Assembly (NCBI GenBank): GCA_947492185.1
Contig: CANLMR010000007.1
Location: 1 to 64,000, forward strand
Direction: 5' to 3'
DNA length: 64,000 bases
Source: an uncultured Tenacibaculum sp.
GTDB taxonomy: Bacteria; Bacteroidota; Bacteroidia; Flavobacteriales; Flavobacteriaceae
In this document: one piece after another, positions 41,118-53,308 of the stretch
Numbering within the stretch: position 1 is the first letter of the stretch
Layout: every line of letters starts with the position of its first letter
Program-made: the position numbers and the translations under genes
The notes under the pieces: model-generated
The model's database searches: none
Told to the model about the DNA's origin: nothing
What the model saw: only the letters and a program-made list of their open reading frames with translations

Positions 41118-41405
41118 ATGAGTATTTTAATTAAACCTATTATTACGGAAAAAGCAACTGGAGATAGTGAACGTTTTAATCGTTATACTTTTGTTGTGAA
41201 TAAGAGTGCTAACAAAATTCAAATTAAGGATGCTGTTGAAGCAGCTTACGGAGTAACTGTAGAGAAAGTAAGAACTTTAAATCATCCAGCATTAAGAAAA
41301 ACTAAGTATACTAAGAAAGGTTTAGTGTCTGGTTTAACAAGCGGTTATAAAAAAGCGGTTGTTCAGTTAGCAGAAGGCGAAATTGATTTTTATAACAATC
41401 TATAA
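41118..41405 (+). CDS. rplW: 50S ribosomal protein L23
   Basis: IIKPIITEKA-type start; VNKSANKIQIKDAVEAAYGVTVEKVRTLN. Confidence 0.97.
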   Translation: MSILIKPIITEKATGDSERFNRYTFVVNKSANKIQIKDAVEAAYGVTVEKVRTLNHPALRKTKYTKKGLVSGLTSGYKKAVVQLAEGEIDFYNNL

Positions 41406-41420
41406 GAATAAGAAAGACAA

Positions 41421-42245
<825 letters not shown>

Positions 42246-42251
42246 TAAATC

Positions 42252-42530
42252 ATGGCAAGATCATTAAAAAAAGGACCTTACGTTCACTATAAGTTAGAAA
42301 GAAAAGTGTTAGCTAACGTTGAATCAGGAAAGAAATCTGTGATCAAAACCTGGTCTAGAGCTAGTATGATTACTCCTGATTTTGTAGGACAAACTATTGC
42401 TGTTCACAATGGACGTCAGTTTGTACCTGTTTACGTTACAGAAAACATGGTAGGTCATAAGTTAGGCGAATTTTCACCAACACGTTCATTCCGTGGACAC
42501 GCTGGTGCTAAAAATAAAGGAAAAAAATAG
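42252..42530 (+). CDS. rpsS: 30S ribosomal protein S19
   Basis: [19 protein letters not shown]. Confidence 0.98.
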   Translation: MARSLKKGPYVHYKLERKVLANVESGKKSVIKTWSRASMITPDFVGQTIAVHNGRQFVPVYVTENMVGHKLGEFSPTRSFRGHAGAKNKGKK

Positions 42531-42539
42531 TAGGATATT

Positions 42540-42944
42540 ATGGGAAGTCGTAAAAAAAACATGGCAACGCAGTTAAAAGAAGCTAAGAAGCAAAGAGCAT
42601 TTGCTAAGCTTACTAACTGTCCTACGTCACCGAGAAAAATGCGTTTAGTAGCAGATCAGGTAAGAGGTGTAGAGGTTGAAAAAGCTTTACAAATCTTAAA
42701 ATTCAGTCCAAAAGAAGCATCTCGTAATTTAGAGAAGTTGTTATTATCAGCTATTGCTAATTGGCAAGCTAAAAATGAAGATGCAAGTATGGAGGACGCT
42801 GGATTATTTGTTAAATCTATTTATGTAGATAGCGCAGGGATGTTAAAGAGATTAAGACCAGCTCCACAAGGACGTGCACATAGAATTCGTAAGCGTTCTA
42901 ATCACGTTACTTTAGAGTTAGGAGCTAAAAATAACAGTAATTAA
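42540..42944 (+). CDS. rplV: 50S ribosomal protein L22
   Basis: [37 protein letters not shown]. Confidence 0.97.
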   Translation: MGSRKKNMATQLKEAKKQRAFAKLTNCPTSPRKMRLVADQVRGVEVEKALQILKFSPKEASRNLEKLLLSAIANWQAKNEDASMEDAGLFVKSIYVDSAGMLKRLRPAPQGRAHRIRKRSNHVTLELGAKNNSN

Positions 42945-42956
42945 TCATTAGTAGAA

Positions 42957-43676
42957 ATGGGACAAAAGACAAATCCAATAGGAAATCGTTTAGGAATTAT
43001 CAGAGGATGGGAATCTAACTGGTATGGTGGAAATGACTACGGTGATAAAATTGCTGAAGATGATAAGATAAGAAGGTATTTAAAAGCCAGATTATTTAAG
43101 GCAAGTGTATCTCGTATTATTATTGAGCGTACTTTAAAACTTGTAACCGTTACTATCACTACTGCACGTCCAGGTATCATTATTGGTAAAGGAGGTCAAG
43201 AGGTAGACAAGTTAAAAGAAGAGCTTAAGAAAATTACAGGTAAAGAAGTTCAAATTAATATTTTTGAGATTAAGCGTCCAGAATTAGATGCAAATTTAGT
43301 TGCAGCTAGTATAGCACGTCAAATTGAAAATAGAATTTCTTACAAACGTGCTACAAAAATGGCTATCGCGGCTGCAATGCGTATGAACGCTGAAGGTATT
43401 AAAGTACAACTTTCTGGTCGTTTAAACGGAGCTGAAATGGCACGTTCTGAGCACTATAAAGAAGGAAGAATTCCTTTATCTACTTTCAGAGCAGATATCG
43501 ATTATTCACTTGTTGAAGCACATACTACATACGGAAGAATCGGTGTGAAAGTATGGATTATGAAAGGTGAGGTTTATGGAAAGCGTGAGTTATCTCCGTT
43601 AGTTGGATTATCTAAACAAAAAGGTAATTCAAATAACAAGGGTGGTGGAAGACGTCAACCTCGCAGAAGAAAATAA
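42957..43676 (+). CDS. rpsC: 30S ribosomal protein S3
   Basis: [27 protein letters not shown] domain [11 protein letters not shown]. Confidence 0.98.
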   Translation: MGQKTNPIGNRLGIIRGWESNWYGGNDYGDKIAEDDKIRRYLKARLFKASVSRIIIERTLKLVTVTITTARPGIIIGKGGQEVDKLKEELKKITGKEVQINIFEIKRPELDANLVAASIARQIENRISYKRATKMAIAAAMRMNAEGIKVQLSGRLNGAEMARSEHYKEGRIPLSTFRADIDYSLVEAHTTYGRIGVKVWIMKGEVYGKRELSPLVGLSKQKGNSNNKGGGRRQPRRRK

Positions 43677-43696
43677 TTTTATAAAAGAAATTAGAG

Positions 43697-44128
43697 ATGT
43701 TACAGCCAAAAAGAGTAAAATTTCGTAGAGTTCAGAAAGGTAAAGGGAACATGAGTGGTAACTCTGGAAGAGGTACCCAATTATCAAACGGAATGTTTGG
43801 AATTAAATCCTTAGACCAGAACTTACTTACTTCTCGACAAATTGAAGCTGCTCGTATTGCGGCGACTCGTTATATGAAAAGGGAAGGACAACTTTGGATT
43901 AAAATTTTCCCAGATAAGCCAATAACAAAGAAACCGTTAGAGGTACGTATGGGTAAAGGTAAAGGAGCACCTGACCATTTTGTAGCTGTTGTTAAACCAG
44001 GAAGAATCTTGTTTGAAGTTGGTGGTGTGCCAATGGAGGTAGCAAAAGAAGCATTGCGTTTAGCTGCTCAAAAACTTCCTGTGAAAACAAAGTTTATCAT
44101 TGCAAGAGATTTTGATTATAACGCTTAA
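43697..44128 (+). CDS. rplP: 50S ribosomal protein L16
   Basis: [26 protein letters not shown]. Confidence 0.98.
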   Translation: MLQPKRVKFRRVQKGKGNMSGNSGRGTQLSNGMFGIKSLDQNLLTSRQIEAARIAATRYMKREGQLWIKIFPDKPITKKPLEVRMGKGKGAPDHFVAVVKPGRILFEVGGVPMEVAKEALRLAAQKLPVKTKFIIARDFDYNA

Positions 44129-44140
44129 TTCTAATAGATC

Positions 44141-44332
44141 ATGAAACAATCAGAAATAAAAGAATTATCAACAGCTGACTTACAAGATAAGCTAGGAGCG
44201 TTGAAGAAAAATTATACTGATCTTAAGATGGCTCATGCCATAACTCCATTGGAAAATCCTTTGCAGTTAAGAAGCTTAAGAAGAACTGTTGCAAGAATTG
44301 CAACAGAGTTAACTAAAAGAGAATTACAATAA
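44141..44332 (+). CDS. rpmC: 50S ribosomal protein L29
   Basis: MKQSEIKELSTADLQDKLGALKKNYTDLKMAHAITPLENP. Confidence 0.96.
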   Translation: MKQSEIKELSTADLQDKLGALKKNYTDLKMAHAITPLENPLQLRSLRRTVARIATELTKRELQ

Positions 44333-44351
44333 ATTCTAGTCAGTTTTAAAG

Positions 44352-44609
44352 ATGGAAAAAAGAAATCTTAGAAAAGAGAGAATAGGTGTAGTATCGAGTA
44401 ACAAAATGGAGAAATCTATTGTTGTTAACGAGGTAAAAAGAGTAAAGCACCCAATGTACGGTAAATTCGTAAAGAAAACGAAAAAGTACGTTGCACATGA
44501 CGAGAATAACGATTGCAACATTGGAGATACAGTAAGAATAATGGAAACTCGTCCATTAAGTAAATCTAAACGTTGGAGATTAGTTGAAATCCTAGAAAGA
44601 GCTAAATAA
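44352..44609 (+). CDS. rpsQ: 30S ribosomal protein S17
   Basis: [44 protein letters not shown]. Confidence 0.97.
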   Translation: MEKRNLRKERIGVVSSNKMEKSIVVNEVKRVKHPMYGKFVKKTKKYVAHDENNDCNIGDTVRIMETRPLSKSKRWRLVEILERAK

Positions 44610-44610
44610 T

Positions 44611-44979
44611 ATGTTACAGACAGAATCAAGATTAAAAGTAGCAGATAACACTGGAGCAAAGGAAGTTTTAGTGATTAGAGTTTTAGGGGGAACAAAAAAG
44701 CGTTACGCTAGTGTTGGAGATAAAATTGTGGTTACTGTAAAGTCTGCAACTCCAAACGGAACTGTAAAGAAAGGTCAAGTTTCTCGTGCAGTGGTTGTTC
44801 GTACTAAGAAAGAAGTTAGACGTAAAGACGGGTCATATATTAGATTTGATGATAACGCTTGTGTACTTTTAAATCCTACTGAGGAAATGAGAGGTACTCG
44901 TGTATTCGGTCCTGTTGCTCGTGAATTACGTGAGAAACAATTTATGAAAATAGTATCATTAGCACCTGAGGTGTTATAA
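44611..44979 (+). CDS. rplN: 50S ribosomal protein L14
   Basis: [27 protein letters not shown]. Confidence 0.98.
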   Translation: MLQTESRLKVADNTGAKEVLVIRVLGGTKKRYASVGDKIVVTVKSATPNGTVKKGQVSRAVVVRTKKEVRRKDGSYIRFDDNACVLLNPTEEMRGTRVFGPVARELREKQFMKIVSLAPEVL

Positions 44980-44993
44980 AAACAGATTTTAAG

Positions 44994-45302
44994 ATGAAGA
45001 AATTTAAAATTAAATCAGGAGATACTGTTAAAGTTATCGCAGGAGATCACAAAGGGTCTGAAGGAAAAGTTTTACGTATCCTTAAAGAGAATGATAGAGT
45101 AGTAATAGAAGGTGTAAATATGGTATCTAAGCATACTAAGCCTAGCGCTGCTAATCCACAAGGAGGAATCGTAAAACAAGAAGCTCCATTACATATTTCG
45201 AACGTTGCTTTAGTAGAAAATGGTGAAGCTGTAAGAATAGGTTATAAAGTTGAAGGAGATACTAAAACTAGAATCTCTAAAAAAACTAAAAACGCAATAT
45301 AA
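44994..45302 (+). CDS. rplX: 50S ribosomal protein L24
   Basis: [25 protein letters not shown]. Confidence 0.97.
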   Translation: MKKFKIKSGDTVKVIAGDHKGSEGKVLRILKENDRVVIEGVNMVSKHTKPSAANPQGGIVKQEAPLHISNVALVENGEAVRIGYKVEGDTKTRISKKTKNAI

Positions 45303-45304
45303 TC

Positions 45305-45856
45305 ATGAGTTACGTACCAAGATTAAAAGAAGAATACAAAGCTAGAGTTATTAAAGCTCTAACTGATGAGTTCGGATATAAGAACGTAATGCAGGTGCCT
45401 AAGTTACAGAAGATTGTTGTAAGTAAAGGTGTAGGTGCTGCTATTGCAGATAAGAAATTAATTGAATATGCAGTTGATGAGTTAACTGCAATCACAGGAC
45501 AAAAAGCTGTTCCTACAATGTCTAAGAAAGATGTTGCAAACTTCAAATTACGTAAAGGAATGCCAATTGGAGCTAAAGTTACGTTAAGAGGAGATATTAT
45601 GTACGAATTCTTAGATCGTTTAATTACAGCTTCTTTACCTCGTGTTAGAGATTTTAGTGGAATTAAAGCAAATGGATTTGACGGTAGAGGTAATTACAAT
45701 TTAGGTGTTACTGAACAAATCATTTACCCAGAGATCAATATTGACCAAGTTAAGAAAATCAACGGTATGGATATTACTTTTGTAACATCTGCACAAACTG
45801 ATAAAGAGGCTAAGTCATTATTAGGAGAATTAGGTTTACCATTTAAAAAGAATTAA
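45305..45856 (+). CDS. rplE: 50S ribosomal protein L5
   Basis: [41 protein letters not shown]. Confidence 0.98.
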   Translation: MSYVPRLKEEYKARVIKALTDEFGYKNVMQVPKLQKIVVSKGVGAAIADKKLIEYAVDELTAITGQKAVPTMSKKDVANFKLRKGMPIGAKVTLRGDIMYEFLDRLITASLPRVRDFSGIKANGFDGRGNYNLGVTEQIIYPEINIDQVKKINGMDITFVTSAQTDKEAKSLLGELGLPFKKN

Positions 45857-45860
45857 TAAG

Positions 45861-46130
45861 ATGGCTAAAGAATCAATGAAAGCGCGCGAGCGTAAAAGAG
45901 CTAAAACGGTTGCTAAATATGCTGAAAAAAGAAAGGCTTTAAAAGAAGCTGGAGATTATGAAGCATTACAAAAGTTGCCTAAGAACGCTTCACCAATTAG
46001 AATGCACAATCGTTGTAAACTAACTGGTCGTCCAAAAGGATATATGCGTCAGTTTGGAATTTCACGTGTTACTTTCCGTGAAATGGCAAACCAAGGATTA
46101 ATTCCAGGTGTAAAGAAAGCTAGCTGGTAG
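45861..46130 (+). CDS. rpsN: 30S ribosomal protein S14
   Basis: [35 protein letters not shown]. Confidence 0.98.
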   Translation: MAKESMKARERKRAKTVAKYAEKRKALKEAGDYEALQKLPKNASPIRMHNRCKLTGRPKGYMRQFGISRVTFREMANQGLIPGVKKASW

Positions 46131-46155
46131 TATTTTTCTACCTCTTATAATAAAC

Positions 46156-46188
46156 AAAAGTCACACTATCATGTAGTTGTGACTTTTT
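46156..46188 (+). terminator. Rho-independent terminator after rpsN
   Basis: AAAAGTCACA (12-nt loop) TGTGACTTTTT. Confidence 0.85.
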
Positions 46189-46366
46189 GTGTTATCTAAT
46201 TTAGTCTATATTTAGTTTTAATTTTGATCTTTTTCATAGGTAAAAAAGATTTGATTTCTTCAATAAAGATACTAGTTTGAGGCTAAATTATTATTTCTTC
46301 TCTTGTCAATAAATTAATAGTCAATCTGATAATTAATAAATCCCTTTTTTTTTCGAAAACTTTATG

Positions 46367-46374
46367 TATATTTG
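46367..46374 (+). promoter_or_regulatory. Bacteroidota -7 element (TATATTTG) for the rpsH transcript
   Basis: Matches TAnnTTTG; followed by CACACT, as at the rpsL promoter. Confidence 0.65.
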
Positions 46375-46471
46375 CACACTGTTTTTACGGGGTAAATTAT
46401 GTCTTGTTGTGAATGAATGATTAGAAATAGTAGACTGTTGTGAAAACAAAAATGAGTTTTAACTGGTTTCA

Positions 46472-46521
46472 GGTTTAGTAGCTACGATTGTTCGTAAGTA
46501 AAATAGAAGTTGCTAAAAACC
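46472..46521 (+). promoter_or_regulatory. Structured RNA in the rpsH leader (candidate S8-binding/autoregulatory element)
   Basis: GGTT-TAGTAGC-TACGA-[TTGT]-TCGTA-(12-nt bulge)-GTTGCTA-aa-AACC pairs throughout, 20 nt before rpsH. Confidence 0.5.
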
Positions 46522-46541
46522 AAAACCGAAATTAAATTAAT

Positions 46542-46940
46542 ATGTATACAGATCCAATCGCGGATTTTCTTACTCGTGTCAGAAACGCTATCATGGCAGG
46601 GCACAGAGTTGTAGAAGTTCCAGCTTCAAAATTGAAGAAGGAGATGACTAAGATTTTGTTTGATCAAGGTTACATTTTAAGTTATCAGTTCAATGAAGAT
46701 AAAGTTCAAGGAACTATTAAGATAGCTTTAAAGTACGATAGATTGACAAAGGAACCAGTCATCAGAAAAATTCAAAGAGTGTCTACACCAGGTTTACGTA
46801 AGTATGTTGGTGCTAAAGAAATGCCAAGAGTTTTAAACGGACTTGGTATCGCAATTGTATCAACTTCAAAAGGTGTGATGACTAATAAGAAAGCACGTCA
46901 AGAGAATGTTGGTGGAGAAGTATTATGTTACGTTTACTAA
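46542..46940 (+). CDS. rpsH: 30S ribosomal protein S8
   Basis: [34 protein letters not shown]. Confidence 0.98.
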   Translation: MYTDPIADFLTRVRNAIMAGHRVVEVPASKLKKEMTKILFDQGYILSYQFNEDKVQGTIKIALKYDRLTKEPVIRKIQRVSTPGLRKYVGAKEMPRVLNGLGIAIVSTSKGVMTNKKARQENVGGEVLCYVY

Positions 46941-46955
46941 TAAACATTTTGTAAG

Positions 46956-47501
46956 ATGAGTAGAATAGGTAAAAGCCCAATCACATTGCCACAAGGTGTT
47001 GAATTTAAAGTAAACGATAACGTGGTAACAGTAAAAGGTAAATTAGGAGAGTTAACACAAAAGTTGTCTTCTAATATTACGGTAAAGGAAGAAGATGGTA
47101 CTATAACATTAGAAAGGCCATCAGATAGTAAAGAACACAAAGCTGCACATGGTTTATACCGAGCTTTAATCAATAATATGGTTGAAGGTGTGACTAAGGG
47201 TTATACTAAGGAACTAGAGTTAGTTGGAGTAGGTTATAGAGCGTCTAATCAAGGACAGAAGTTAGATTTAGCTTTAGGATTTTCTCATAACATTGTATTA
47301 GAGTTAGCACCAGAAGTAAAGGTTGAAACTATATCTGAAAAAGGTAAAAACCCAATCGTAAAATTAACTTCTCACGATAAGCAATTAGTGGGGCAAGTAG
47401 CGGCTAAGATAAGATCTTTCCGTAAGCCTGAGCCATATAAAGGTAAAGGAGTTAAGTTTGTTGGTGAAGTAATTAGAAGAAAAGCAGGTAAATCTGCATA
47501 A
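46956..47501 (+). CDS. rplF: 50S ribosomal protein L6
   Basis: [31 protein letters not shown]. Confidence 0.98.
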   Translation: MSRIGKSPITLPQGVEFKVNDNVVTVKGKLGELTQKLSSNITVKEEDGTITLERPSDSKEHKAAHGLYRALINNMVEGVTKGYTKELELVGVGYRASNQGQKLDLALGFSHNIVLELAPEVKVETISEKGKNPIVKLTSHDKQLVGQVAAKIRSFRKPEPYKGKGVKFVGEVIRRKAGKSA

Positions 47502-47512
47502 TAATTAGTGTT

Positions 47513-47863
47513 ATGGCATTATCAAAACTTGAAAGAAGACAACGTATAAAGTATAGAATAAGAAAAGTTATTTCTGGTACAGCTGAAAAACCAAGGTTAT
47601 CAGTATTCAGAAGTAATAAGGAAATCTATGCTCAAATAGTAAATGATGTAGACGGTGTAACAATTGCAGCGGCTTCATCAAGAGATAAAGAAATTGCATC
47701 TGGTTCTAAAGCAGAAACTGCTGCAGCTGTAGGTAAAGCAATTGCTGAAAAAGCTGTAAAAGCAGGATTAGAAACTGTTGCTTTTGATAGAAATGGTTAC
47801 TTATACCATGGACGTGTGAAAGTATTAGCAGACGCTGCAAGAGAAGCTGGTTTAAAATTTTAA
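47513..47863 (+). CDS. rplR: 50S ribosomal protein L18
   Basis: [44 protein letters not shown]. Confidence 0.98.
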   Translation: MALSKLERRQRIKYRIRKVISGTAEKPRLSVFRSNKEIYAQIVNDVDGVTIAAASSRDKEIASGSKAETAAAVGKAIAEKAVKAGLETVAFDRNGYLYHGRVKVLADAAREAGLKF

Positions 47864-47874
47864 GAAATTATATT

Positions 47875-48396
47875 ATGTTAGGATATAAAAACGTAGAAAG
47901 AGTAAAACCAAGCGGATTAGAGCTTGTTGACAAATTAGTAGGTGTTCAACGTGTTACTAAGGTTACTAAAGGAGGTAGAGCATTTGGTTTTTCTGCTATC
48001 GTAGTAGTAGGTGATAGTAACGGAGTAGTAGGGCACGGATTAGGGAAGTCTAAAGATGTATCATCAGCAATTGCAAAAGCAGTTGAAGATGCAAAGAAGA
48101 ATTTAGTTCGTATTCCACTTTTAAAAGGAACATTACCACACGAGCAAAAAGGTAAATTCGGAGGAGCAAAGGTGTTTTTAAAGCCAGCTTCAAACGGTAC
48201 TGGAGTTATTGCAGGTGGTGCGGTACGTGCCGTATTAGAATCTGTAGGAGTACATGACGTATTATCTAAATCTCAAGGATCATCTAACCCACATAACGTG
48301 GTAAAAGCAACATTTGATGCATTATTACAATTACGTAGTGCAGATACTATTGCTAGACAAAGAGGTATTTCATTAGAGAAAGTTTTTAACGGATAA
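47875..48396 (+). CDS. rpsE: 30S ribosomal protein S5
   Basis: [37 protein letters not shown]. Confidence 0.98.
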   Translation: MLGYKNVERVKPSGLELVDKLVGVQRVTKVTKGGRAFGFSAIVVVGDSNGVVGHGLGKSKDVSSAIAKAVEDAKKNLVRIPLLKGTLPHEQKGKFGGAKVFLKPASNGTGVIAGGAVRAVLESVGVHDVLSKSQGSSNPHNVVKATFDALLQLRSADTIARQRGISLEKVFNG

Positions 48397-48407
48397 ATTT
48401 TAAGACG

Positions 48408-48590
48408 ATGAGTAAAATTAGAGTTACACAAGTAAAAAGTCAAATCGGTCGCCTTAAAAATCAGAAAAGAACGTTAGAGGCGTTAGGATTACGTAAAATG
48501 AACCAAACTGTAGAGCATGATGCAACACCTACAGTTTTGGGTATGGTAAATAAAGTTCAACACTTAGTTTCTGTAGAAGAAATTAAATAA
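48408..48590 (+). CDS. rpmD: 50S ribosomal protein L30
   Basis: KIRVTQVKSQIGRLKNQKRTLEALGLRKMNQTVEHDATPTVLGMVNKVQHLV. Confidence 0.97.
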   Translation: MSKIRVTQVKSQIGRLKNQKRTLEALGLRKMNQTVEHDATPTVLGMVNKVQHLVSVEEIK

Positions 48591-48603
48591 GAAGATAATA
48601 AAA

Positions 48604-49053
48604 ATGGGTTTACATAACTTAAAACCAGCTGCTGGATCTACAAAAAACGGGAAAAGAATTGCTCGTGGAGAAGGATCTGGTCATGGTGGTACCTCTACAA
48701 GAGGACATAAAGGAGCTAAATCTCGTTCAGGTTACTCTCGTAAAATCGGATTCGAAGGTGGTCAAATGCCACTTCAAAGACGTGTGCCTAAGTTTGGATT
48801 TACTAACATCAACCGTAAGGAATATGTTGGAATCAACTTAGATAAATTACAAGAGTTAGTAGATAACGGTAGAATTGCTGATACAGTTACTATGGACGTT
48901 TTAGTAGAAAACAGATTAGCACGTAAAAATGAACTTGTAAAGATCTTAGGACGTGGTGAGTTGAAAGCTAAATTAAATATAACTGTACACAAATTTACAG
49001 CTACAGCAAAAGCAGCTATTGAAGCAGCTGGAGGTGAAGCAGTAACTTTATAA
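48604..49053 (+). CDS. rplO: 50S ribosomal protein L15
   Basis: MGLHNLKPAAGSTKNGKRIARGEGSGHGGTSTRGHKG. Confidence 0.98.
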   Translation: MGLHNLKPAAGSTKNGKRIARGEGSGHGGTSTRGHKGAKSRSGYSRKIGFEGGQMPLQRRVPKFGFTNINRKEYVGINLDKLQELVDNGRIADTVTMDVLVENRLARKNELVKILGRGELKAKLNITVHKFTATAKAAIEAAGGEAVTL

Positions 49054-49060
49054 ACTGTAA

Positions 49061-50386
49061 ATGATGAATTTTATAAATACTTTAAGAGACATTTTCAAAA
49101 TAGAAGAGTTAAAAGATAAATTACTTTTAACGATAGGTTTAATCGCTGTTTATCGTTTTATGGCTGCAGTTCCATTACCTGGAATTGATCCTACACAATT
49201 AGCAGCACTTAAAGATCAAGCCGGAGGTGGACTCTTAGGTTTATTAAATGCATTTACAGGTGGGGCATTTGCTAGAGCATCAGTTATGGCTCTTGGAATC
49301 ATGCCTTACATTTCTGCATCTATTGTGGTTCAATTAATGGGGATTGCAATTCCTTATTTACAAAAACTTCAAAAAGATGGAGAGAGTGGACGTAAGAAAA
49401 TTACACAAATTACACGTTGGTTAACAATATTAATTACATTAGTACAAGGACCAACTTATATCACAGCAATTAAAACTCAATTTGGATTGCCAGAGTCAGC
49501 TTTCTTAGTTGGAGGAGCAACATTTTGGGTGTCATCTATGATTTTACTTACAGCAGGGACAATCTTTGCTATGTGGTTAGGAGAAAGAATTACTGACAAA
49601 GGAGTTGGTAATGGTATTTCTTTATTAATTACTGTAGGAATTATCGCTAATTTCCCAGCAGCGTTTTTACAAGAGTTTATCTCAAAAACGACTAACGCTG
49701 GAGGTGGTGGAATAATGATGATTTTAATTGAAGTTTTAGTGTGGTTTGTCGTAATATTATTAACTGTGTTACTAGTAACTGCTGTTCGTAAAGTAGCAGT
49801 TCAATATGCTAGAAGAACAGCAATAGCAAACATTAAAGATGTTGAAGGTGCTAGACAGTATATTCCATTAAAATTAAACGCAGCAGGTGTAATGCCAATC
49901 ATTTTTGCTCAAGCAATTATGTTTTTACCTATGACTTTAGGTCAGAAATTCCCTGCATTAATAAGTTTAACTGATATTAATGGATTATGGTATAATGTAA
50001 TCTTTGCGGTATTAATTATAATTTTTAGTTATTTCTATACTGCAATTACAATTCCTACTAATAAAATGGCAGAAGATCTTAAAAGAAGTAATGGATTTGT
50101 TCCAGGTTTTAAACCAGGAGAGGAAACTGCAAATCATTTAGATTCAGTTTTATCTAAAATTACTTTCCCTGGATCTTTGTTTTTAGCTGCGTTATCAATT
50201 TTACCAGCTATTATAGTTCAATTTGGGGTAACTCAAAACTGGGCATTGTTCTACGGAGGAACGTCATTAATTATTATGGTAGGTGTTGCAATAGACACTA
50301 TTCAACAAATTAATTCATATTTATTAAACAGTCGTTATGATGGTTTAATGAAGACAGGTAACACAAATAGAAAATCATTAAAATAA
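49061..50386 (+). CDS. secY: Preprotein translocase subunit SecY
   Basis: [39 protein letters not shown]...[18 protein letters not shown]-type motifs. Confidence 0.98.
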   Translation: MMNFINTLRDIFKIEELKDKLLLTIGLIAVYRFMAAVPLPGIDPTQLAALKDQAGGGLLGLLNAFTGGAFARASVMALGIMPYISASIVVQLMGIAIPYLQKLQKDGESGRKKITQITRWLTILITLVQGPTYITAIKTQFGLPESAFLVGGATFWVSSMILLTAGTIFAMWLGERITDKGVGNGISLLITVGIIANFPAAFLQEFISKTTNAGGGGIMMILIEVLVWFVVILLTVLLVTAVRKVAVQYARRTAIANIKDVEGARQYIPLKLNAAGVMPIIFAQAIMFLPMTLGQKFPALISLTDINGLWYNVIFAVLIIIFSYFYTAITIPTNKMAEDLKRSNGFVPGFKPGEETANHLDSVLSKITFPGSLFLAALSILPAIIVQFGVTQNWALFYGGTSLIIMVGVAIDTIQQINSYLLNSRYDGLMKTGNTNRKSLK

Positions 50387-50390
50387 TAAT

Positions 50391-50606
50391 ATGGCTAAGC
50401 AACCAGCAATTCAACAAGATGGAACTATAACAGAAGCATTATCAAATGCAATGTTTCGTGTAGAATTAGAAAATGGACATATTGTTACGGCGCACATTTC
50501 AGGAAAAATGCGTATGCACTATATCAAACTTTTACCTGGAGATAAGGTGAAGTTAGAAATGAGCCCATATGATTTGACTAAAGCAAGAATTACTTACAGA
50601 TATTAA
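50391..50606 (+). CDS. infA: Translation initiation factor IF-1
   Basis: [52 protein letters not shown]. Confidence 0.98.
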   Translation: MAKQPAIQQDGTITEALSNAMFRVELENGHIVTAHISGKMRMHYIKLLPGDKVKLEMSPYDLTKARITYRY

Positions 50607-50617
50607 AACACACACTG

Positions 50618-50734
50618 ATGAAAGTAAGAGCATCATTAAAGAAAAGAAGTGCCGACTGTAAAATTGTACGCAGAAAAGGCAGACTATACGTTATAAACAA
50701 AAAGAATCCTAGATTTAAACAAAGACAAGGTTAG
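50618..50734 (+). CDS. rpmJ: 50S ribosomal protein L36 (missed by the ORF track because of its length)
   Basis: Translated by eye: [38 protein letters not shown], 38 aa between infA and rpsM. Confidence 0.96.
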   Translation: MKVRASLKKRSADCKIVRRKGRLYVINKKNPRFKQRQG

Positions 50735-50736
50735 TT

Positions 50737-51102
50737 ATGGCAAGAATCGCAGGTATAGATATTCCAAAGAATAAGAGAGGCGTAATCTCTTTAACATACA
50801 TCTTTGGTATAGGAAAAAGCAGAGCTAAAGATGTTTTAGCTGAAGCTAAAGTAGACGAAAACATAAAAGTTCAAGATTGGAACGATGATCAAATCGCAGC
50901 AATTCGTGAGCAAGTTGGTAATTTCACTATTGAGGGTGAATTACGTTCTGAAGTTCAGTTAAACATTAAACGTTTAATGGATATCGGTTGTCAAAGAGGA
51001 ATCCGTCACAGACTAGGATTACCTTTAAGAGGACAAAGAACTAAAAACAACTCTCGTACTAGAAAAGGTAAGAGAAAAACTGTAGCTAACAAGAAAAAAT
51101 AA
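50737..51102 (+). CDS. rpsM: 30S ribosomal protein S13
   Basis: [30 protein letters not shown]. Confidence 0.98.
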   Translation: MARIAGIDIPKNKRGVISLTYIFGIGKSRAKDVLAEAKVDENIKVQDWNDDQIAAIREQVGNFTIEGELRSEVQLNIKRLMDIGCQRGIRHRLGLPLRGQRTKNNSRTRKGKRKTVANKKK

Positions 51103-51135
51103 TCATTAGATTATTTTTACTAATAGTAAAGAATC

Positions 51136-51522
51136 ATGGCAAAATCGAAAGTAACAAAAAAACGTAAAGTTGTAATCGAGTCTACAGGTGAGGCGCATAT
51201 TACAGCATCGTTCAATAACATCATCATCTCTTTAACGAACAAAAAAGGAGACGTAATATCTTGGTCATCTGCCGGTAAAATGGGATTCAGAGGATCAAAG
51301 AAAAACACTCCTTACGCAGCTCAATTAGCTGCTGAAAACTGTGCTTCAGTTGCAAAAGAAGCTGGTTTACGTAAAGTAAAGGTGTATGTTAAAGGACCAG
51401 GTAACGGTAGAGAATCTGCAATCAGATCTATCCATAATACTGGAATCGAAGTAACAGAAATCATTGATGTTACTCCAATTCCTCACAATGGATGTCGTCC
51501 ACCTAAAAGAAGAAGAGTATAA
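51136..51522 (+). CDS. rpsK: 30S ribosomal protein S11
   Basis: [46 protein letters not shown]. Confidence 0.98.
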   Translation: MAKSKVTKKRKVVIESTGEAHITASFNNIIISLTNKKGDVISWSSAGKMGFRGSKKNTPYAAQLAAENCASVAKEAGLRKVKVYVKGPGNGRESAIRSIHNTGIEVTEIIDVTPIPHNGCRPPKRRRV

Positions 51523-51538
51523 TAATTAATTTTTAACA

Positions 51539-51591
51539 AAGTGGGAATATAGATTGTCGAAGGAGTAAGCCTTAATTCACAATCCCCACTT
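51539..51591 (+). promoter_or_regulatory. Structured RNA in the rpsK-rpsD spacer
   Basis: AAGTGGG-(AATATA bulge)-GATTGT-cg-AAGG-[agtaag]-CCTT-aattc-ACAATC-CCCACTT, ends 12 nt before rpsD. Confidence 0.6.
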
Positions 51592-51603
51592 AAATTTATA
51601 GAA

Positions 51604-52209
51604 ATGGCAAGATATACAGGACCAAAAACTAAGATTGCTCGTAAATTTGGCGAGGCAATTTTCGGAGATGATAAAAACTTCGAAAAAAGAAATTACCCTC
51701 CAGGACAACATGGAGTTGGTAAGAGAAGAGGAAAAAAATCTGAATATGCAATTCAGTTAATGGAAAAGCAAAAAGCTAAGTATACTTATGGTATCTTAGA
51801 GCGTCAATTCCGTAACTTATTTAAAAAAGCGCAAGCTTCAGGTGGTATTACAGGTGAGGTTTTATTACAATTATGTGAATCTCGTTTAGATAATACAGTA
51901 TTCCGTTTAGGAGTTGCTACTTCTCGTAGAGCTGCTCGTCAATTAGTTTCTCACCGTCACATTACTGTTAACGGAGATATCGTAAACATTCCATCATACA
52001 GATTAAAAGCTGGAGATGTAATTGCAGTAAGAGAAAAATCTAAATCTTTAGATGCAATTGAAAATGCTTTAGCTGCTAATAGTAGTGTATACGAATGGTT
52101 AAGCTGGAATGCTGATCAAAAATCTGGAACTTTTGTTAAAGTACCAGAAAGATTACAAATTCCAGAAAACATTAAGGAGCAGTTAATCGTAGAATTATAT
52201 TCTAAATAA
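51604..52209 (+). CDS. rpsD: 30S ribosomal protein S4
   Basis: [52 protein letters not shown]. Confidence 0.98.
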   Translation: MARYTGPKTKIARKFGEAIFGDDKNFEKRNYPPGQHGVGKRRGKKSEYAIQLMEKQKAKYTYGILERQFRNLFKKAQASGGITGEVLLQLCESRLDNTVFRLGVATSRRAARQLVSHRHITVNGDIVNIPSYRLKAGDVIAVREKSKSLDAIENALAANSSVYEWLSWNADQKSGTFVKVPERLQIPENIKEQLIVELYSK

Positions 52210-52222
52210 TAAATTAATCATA

Positions 52223-52271
52223 TTGGTATTTAGCCAAAGGATCTATTCGTATTTCTTCAAACTTATAGATC
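52223..52271 (+). promoter_or_regulatory. Two hairpins in the rpsD-rpoA spacer
   Basis: TTGG(7 nt)CCAA and GATCTAT(18 nt)ATAGATC. Confidence 0.35.
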
Positions 52272-52307
52272 GCGCAACTAAGTAACAATTAAAACGAAGA
52301 AACATAC

Positions 52308-53300
52308 ATGGCGATTTTAAATTTTCAAAAACCGGATAAAGTAATAATGATTGAATCTACTGATTTTTCAGGTAGATTTGAATTCAGACCGTTAGAACCA
52401 GGTTTTGGTTTAACAGTAGGAAATGCTTTACGAAGAGTATTATTATCATCTTTAGAAGGTTTTGCTATTACATCTTTAAGAATTGATGGTGTAGAGCATG
52501 AGTTTTCTACAATTACTGGAGTAGTTGAAGATGTAACTGAAATGATCTTAAACTTAAAACAAGTTCGTTTCAAAAAGCAAATTGAAGAATCTGATAGAGA
52601 AACGGTAACGATTGCTATATCAGGTCAAGAGCAATTAACTGCTGGAGATTTACAAAAATTCATTTCTGGATTTCAAGTGTTAAACCCAGAATTAGTTATC
52701 TGTAATATGGATAAGTCTGTTAAGATTAATGCAGAAATTACCATAGAAAAAGGTAGAGGGTTTGTGCCAGCTGAAGAAAATAAAAAATCAGGAGCACCAT
52801 TAGGAACTATTTTTACAGATTCAATCTTTACACCTATTAAAAATGTAAAGTACGCTGTAGAGAACTTCCGTGTTGAGCAAAAGACTGACTACGAAAAGTT
52901 AGTATTTGATATCGATACAGACGGTTCAATTAATCCTAAGGATGCATTAACAGAAGCTGCTAAGATTTTAATACACCACTTTATGTTATTCTCAGATGAG
53001 AGAATTACATTAGAGGCAGACGAAATCGCTCAAACAGAGTCGTATGATGAGGAATCATTACATATGCGTCAGTTATTAAAGACGAAATTAGTTGATATGG
53101 ACTTATCAGTTCGTGCTTTAAACTGTTTAAAAGCTGCTGAAGTTGATACGTTAGGAGACTTAGTGTCTTTTAATAAAGGAGATTTAATGAAGTTCAGAAA
53201 CTTTGGTAAAAAATCATTAACTGAATTAGAAGAGTTAGTGAATAATAAAGGTTTAAGTTTCGGAATGGATTTATCGAAATACAAATTAGATAGAGATTAA
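52308..53300 (+). CDS. rpoA: DNA-directed RNA polymerase subunit alpha
   Basis: [40 protein letters not shown]-terminal a[26 protein letters not shown]. Confidence 0.98.
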   Translation: MAILNFQKPDKVIMIESTDFSGRFEFRPLEPGFGLTVGNALRRVLLSSLEGFAITSLRIDGVEHEFSTITGVVEDVTEMILNLKQVRFKKQIEESDRETVTIAISGQEQLTAGDLQKFISGFQVLNPELVICNMDKSVKINAEITIEKGRGFVPAEENKKSGAPLGTIFTDSIFTPIKNVKYAVENFRVEQKTDYEKLVFDIDTDGSINPKDALTEAAKILIHHFMLFSDERITLEADEIAQTESYDEESLHMRQLLKTKLVDMDLSVRALNCLKAAEVDTLGDLVSFNKGDLMKFRNFGKKSLTELEELVNNKGLSFGMDLSKYKLDRD

Positions 53301-53308
53301 TATTTAAC

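Noticed and set aside
44336-44659. 107-aa minus-strand ORF over rpsQ/rplN
   Set aside because: Antisense to conserved ribosomal protein genes; same for 36842, 45310, 46937, 48774, 51120, 52325, 53069, 53358, 57057, 58146 and 62663 ORFs.
50618-50734. Unusual L36 with a single Cys (loss of Zn-binding residues)
   Set aside because: Zn-free L36 variants are common in Bacteroidota; not considered notable.
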